Shown one piece after another: positions 6,547-8,052 of a DNA stretch of 8,052 bases. The notes under the pieces are model-generated. The model was not told the origin of the DNA. It made no database searches and was given only the letters and a program-made list of their open reading frames with translations. Origin of the DNA: JAJRZX01 sp964407495 (GTDB lineage Bacteria > Desulfobacterota > GWC2-55-46 > JADFVP01). Location of the stretch: assembly GCA_964407495.1 (NCBI GenBank), contig CAYOVP010000074.1, positions 1-8,052 on the forward strand. Reading direction: 5' to 3'. A program made the translations under genes and the position numbers. Numbering within the stretch: position 1 is the first letter of the stretch; each line of letters opens with the position of its first letter.

Positions 6547-6717
6547 TCTTTCAATATGCGGGCGAAGCCCGCTTCTTTCTCTTCTGTGTCTTCCTCATGG
6601 CGGGCAGAGCCCACCCTACTAATCTTCTCTTCTGTTTTTTCCCTGGCGGGCTCGGCCCTGAAGACAAACACCCTTGCTTTTCTTCTTTCTTTTTATGGTC
6701 TTCTTTCTTCTTTTTTA

Positions 6718-7935
6718 TCAAGCCTTTTTGGCTTTTATCTCACCGAATACCTTTGGTTTGGTATGTCTGTTTATGAGGGGGACAAATGCGTTCATGAAGA
6801 GTATGGAATACATTACTCCCTCTGGCAGGCCTCCGAAGAGACGTATTATGATAGTGAGAAACCCCGCTCCTATGGCGAATATCCACTGGCCAAGAGGTGT
6901 AACCGGGCTCGTTACCATGTCCGTCACCATGAACCACGCACCGAGCATGGCACCTCCGGCCATTACATGGAAAAAGGGCGAGGCGTACTTGGCGGGGTTT
7001 GCTATCCAGAAAATAGTTGCAAAGAAGGCTATGGAGCCCAGATACCCAAGGGGCAATTTCCAGTTGATATATCCCTTGTACCTGAGATAGAGCCCGCCTA
7101 TGAGTATGGCAAGGGCGCTGGTCTCTCCAAGAGAGCCGGCAACATTACCGAAGAAGAGGGCCCACAGAGAGGTGTGATGCCCGCCGAACTTCATTAGGGC
7201 AAGGGGCGTGGCCGCACTTATGGCGTCCACGGCGTTTATTACTGCACCGGGCTTCACCCACGTGGTTATGAGCACAGGGTAAGTTGCCTGAAGAAAGGCC
7301 CTGCCTATGAGCGCTGGGTTGAAGATATTATACCCCAGGCCGCCAAAGAGCATCTTTCCAACTACTATGGCAAAGAGCGAACCGAGTACGGCCCCGTAAA
7401 TGGGAAAACCCGGGGGGAGCATGAGCGCGAGGAGAAGACCCGTTATGGCCGCGCTCCCGTCGTAGATGCGTACAGGGTGCTTTCTTATCTTCTGAACCGC
7501 GTACTCCGCACCGAGTGAGACCACGAGGCAGACCACCATGAGAAGGAGCGCCCTCAGGCCGAACAAGTATATGCTCACCGCCATGGCCGGAAAGAGGGCC
7601 ATGATAACCGTGTGCATTATGCGGGGAATGTTCTCTCTTGTCTGAAAATGGGGCGAAGAAGAAATGACGAGTTTGGGCCCCTTTGGGCCGGAGTCTGCCC
7701 CAGCCTTCTTGGCAGCAGGCGCCGGCTTCTTCGGGGCCGGAGCGGCCTTCTTTGCCGCAGGTGCCTGGGTCCTGGCCTTGCCGGCAGAACCAGCCTTAAC
7801 AGATTCTCCCTTGCCACCGGCAGGCCCTGCCTCGGGCTTCTTCCCACCATCGCCGGCTCTCACAGCCTTGGCCGATGAGCCCTTGACAGGAAGGCCGCCC
7901 TTTTTCTTCTTCTCCTTCTCGTTATCCTTGTCCAT
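6718..7935 (-). CDS. rnfD: Rnf complex FMN-bearing membrane subunit RnfD, with long basic N-terminal extension
   Basis: Polytopic membrane subunit (NqrB homologue) that carries a covalent FMN. The family core starts near residue 88 (KLVISSSPH) and runs to the end, with IYDGSAAITGLLLALMLPP (157-175), GYNIFNPALIGRAF (201-214) and the flavin motif DAISAATPLALM (237-248), where Thr243 is the expected attachment residue. Residues 1-86 are extra: a charged start (MDKDNEKEKKKKGG) followed by a Lys/Ala/Pro/Gly-rich, apparently disordered stretch with PAAKKA- and APKKPAP-like repeats. Total length is 405 residues, well above the roughly 320 of the core. I see no ATG and only one GTG (codon 25) between residue 2 and the core, so the extension is very probably translated; AAGG lies about 4 nt before the ATG. 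By the positive-inside rule it should be cytoplasmic. rnfC would be expected just upstream, outside the window. Confidence 0.95.
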   Translation of the reverse strand: MDKDNEKEKKKKGGLPVKGSSAKAVRAGDGGKKPEAGPAGGKGESVKAGSAGKARTQAPAAKKAAPAPKKPAPAAKKAGADSGPKGPKLVISSSPHFQTRENIPRIMHTVIMALFPAMAVSIYLFGLRALLLMVVCLVVSLGAEYAVQKIRKHPVRIYDGSAAITGLLLALMLPPGFPIYGAVLGSLFAIVVGKMLFGGLGYNIFNPALIGRAFLQATYPVLITTWVKPGAVINAVDAISAATPLALMKFGGHHTSLWALFFGNVAGSLGETSALAILIGGLYLRYKGYINWKLPLGYLGSIAFFATIFWIANPAKYASPFFHVMAGGAMLGAWFMVTDMVTSPVTPLGQWIFAIGAGFLTIIIRLFGGLPEGVMYSILFMNAFVPLINRHTKPKVFGEIKAKKA

Positions 7936-7962
7936 ATGCCTTTTCTATAAAAGAAAAAATCT

Positions 7963-7994
7963 CCCACTTTCTCTTATGCATAAAGAAAGCGGGG
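7963..7994. repeat. Imperfect hairpin related to the 46-nt repeat
   Basis: CCCACTTTCT (7963-7972) pairs with AGAAAGCGGG (7984-7993) with one mismatch, around a loop containing TTATGCATAA. The arms echo CCACTTTCTTTT of the neighbouring copy, so this is probably a diverged family member. It lies 28 nt upstream of the rnfD ATG. Confidence 0.6.
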
Positions 7995-8005
7995 AAGAGA
8001 AAACC

Positions 8006-8051
8006 TTCCACTTTCTTTTAGAAAAAAGAAAGTGGAGCAAAGAAAACCAGT
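8006..8051 (-). repeat. 46-nt palindromic repeat, copy 2
   Basis: The inverted counterpart of the repeat at 6501-6546: stem 8008-8019 with 8024-8035, loop AGAA, and the AGCAAAGAAAACCAGT arm reaching the window edge. It lies 71 nt upstream of the rnfD start, presumably between rnfC and rnfD. With copy 1 it brackets rnfD as a long inverted repeat. Confidence 0.85.
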
Positions 8052-8052
8052 A

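Larger units (their letters stand above)
6435..6717. repeat. Palindrome-rich spacer between rnfD and rnfG
   Basis: Five hairpin-forming elements in 283 nt. They are a large one at 6472-6504; the 12-13 bp CCACTTTCTTTT/AAAAGAAAGTGG element at 6516-6545; and three small GGGC-nnn-GCCC hairpins at 6558-6572, 6599-6615 and 6648-6658, spaced 42 and 46 nt apart and sharing a TCTCTTCTGT tract. These last three look like decayed tandem copies of one unit. Next to the rnfD stop the transcript is almost pure purine (6674-6717). I see no gene here. Confidence 0.8.

Noticed and set aside
6471..6671. 66-codon open frame on the minus strand between rnfD and rnfG
   Set aside because: It translates straight through the palindromic repeats; its composition is set by the repeat arms and it has no recognisable ribosome site or family features.
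6301..7197. Plus-strand open frame of 298 codons opposite rnfG and rnfD
   Set aside because: It covers the repeat spacer and parts of two real genes in antisense; the product has no coherent domain.

Overview
All eight supported genes lie on the minus strand, so the window reads right to left. It holds two functional blocks of a respiring anaerobe. The first is most of an Rnf complex, the membrane ferredoxin:NAD+ oxidoreductase that couples electron transfer to ion transport: rnfD, rnfG, rnfE, rnfA, rnfB. rnfC normally comes before rnfD and would lie just right of the window, but I cannot see it. The second is a system II (Ccs) cytochrome c maturation set: a membrane-anchored TPR protein, then resB and ccsB (ccsA/resC family).

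The organism is probably a Gram-negative anaerobe, for example a Desulfobacterota or Nitrospirota-like lineage. The reasons are the Cys-rich 'anaerobic type' RnfB, the pairing of Rnf with system II cytochrome c biogenesis, and the moderately high GC. This is an inference from gene content; there is no rRNA or other marker here.

Layout in transcription order: a repeat-rich leader before rnfD (7936-8052); rnfD (7935-6718); a 283-nt spacer packed with palindromes (6435-6717); rnfG, rnfE and rnfA, tightly packed (6434-4543); a 248-nt spacer with a good extended -10 promoter (4295-4542); rnfB (4294-3440); a 225-nt spacer with an AT-rich promoter candidate (3215-3439); TPR gene, resB and ccsB (3214-279); and a non-coding left end with a weak outward promoter and a 13-bp tandem repeat (1-278).

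How the genes work together: Rnf passes electrons between reduced ferredoxin and NAD+, and in many anaerobes it is linked to c-type cytochromes. ResB and CcsB carry heme out of the cell and attach it to apocytochromes, possibly helped by the TPR protein. The neighbourhood therefore couples an electron-transfer complex with the machinery that makes its likely cytochrome partners.

The genes belong to known families and I see no wholly new system. The points most worth a second look are the near-identical 46-nt palindrome-bearing repeats in inverted orientation on either side of rnfD, the 86-residue Lys/Ala/Pro-rich extension of RnfD, the TPR protein inside a system II operon, and the internal promoter ahead of rnfB.
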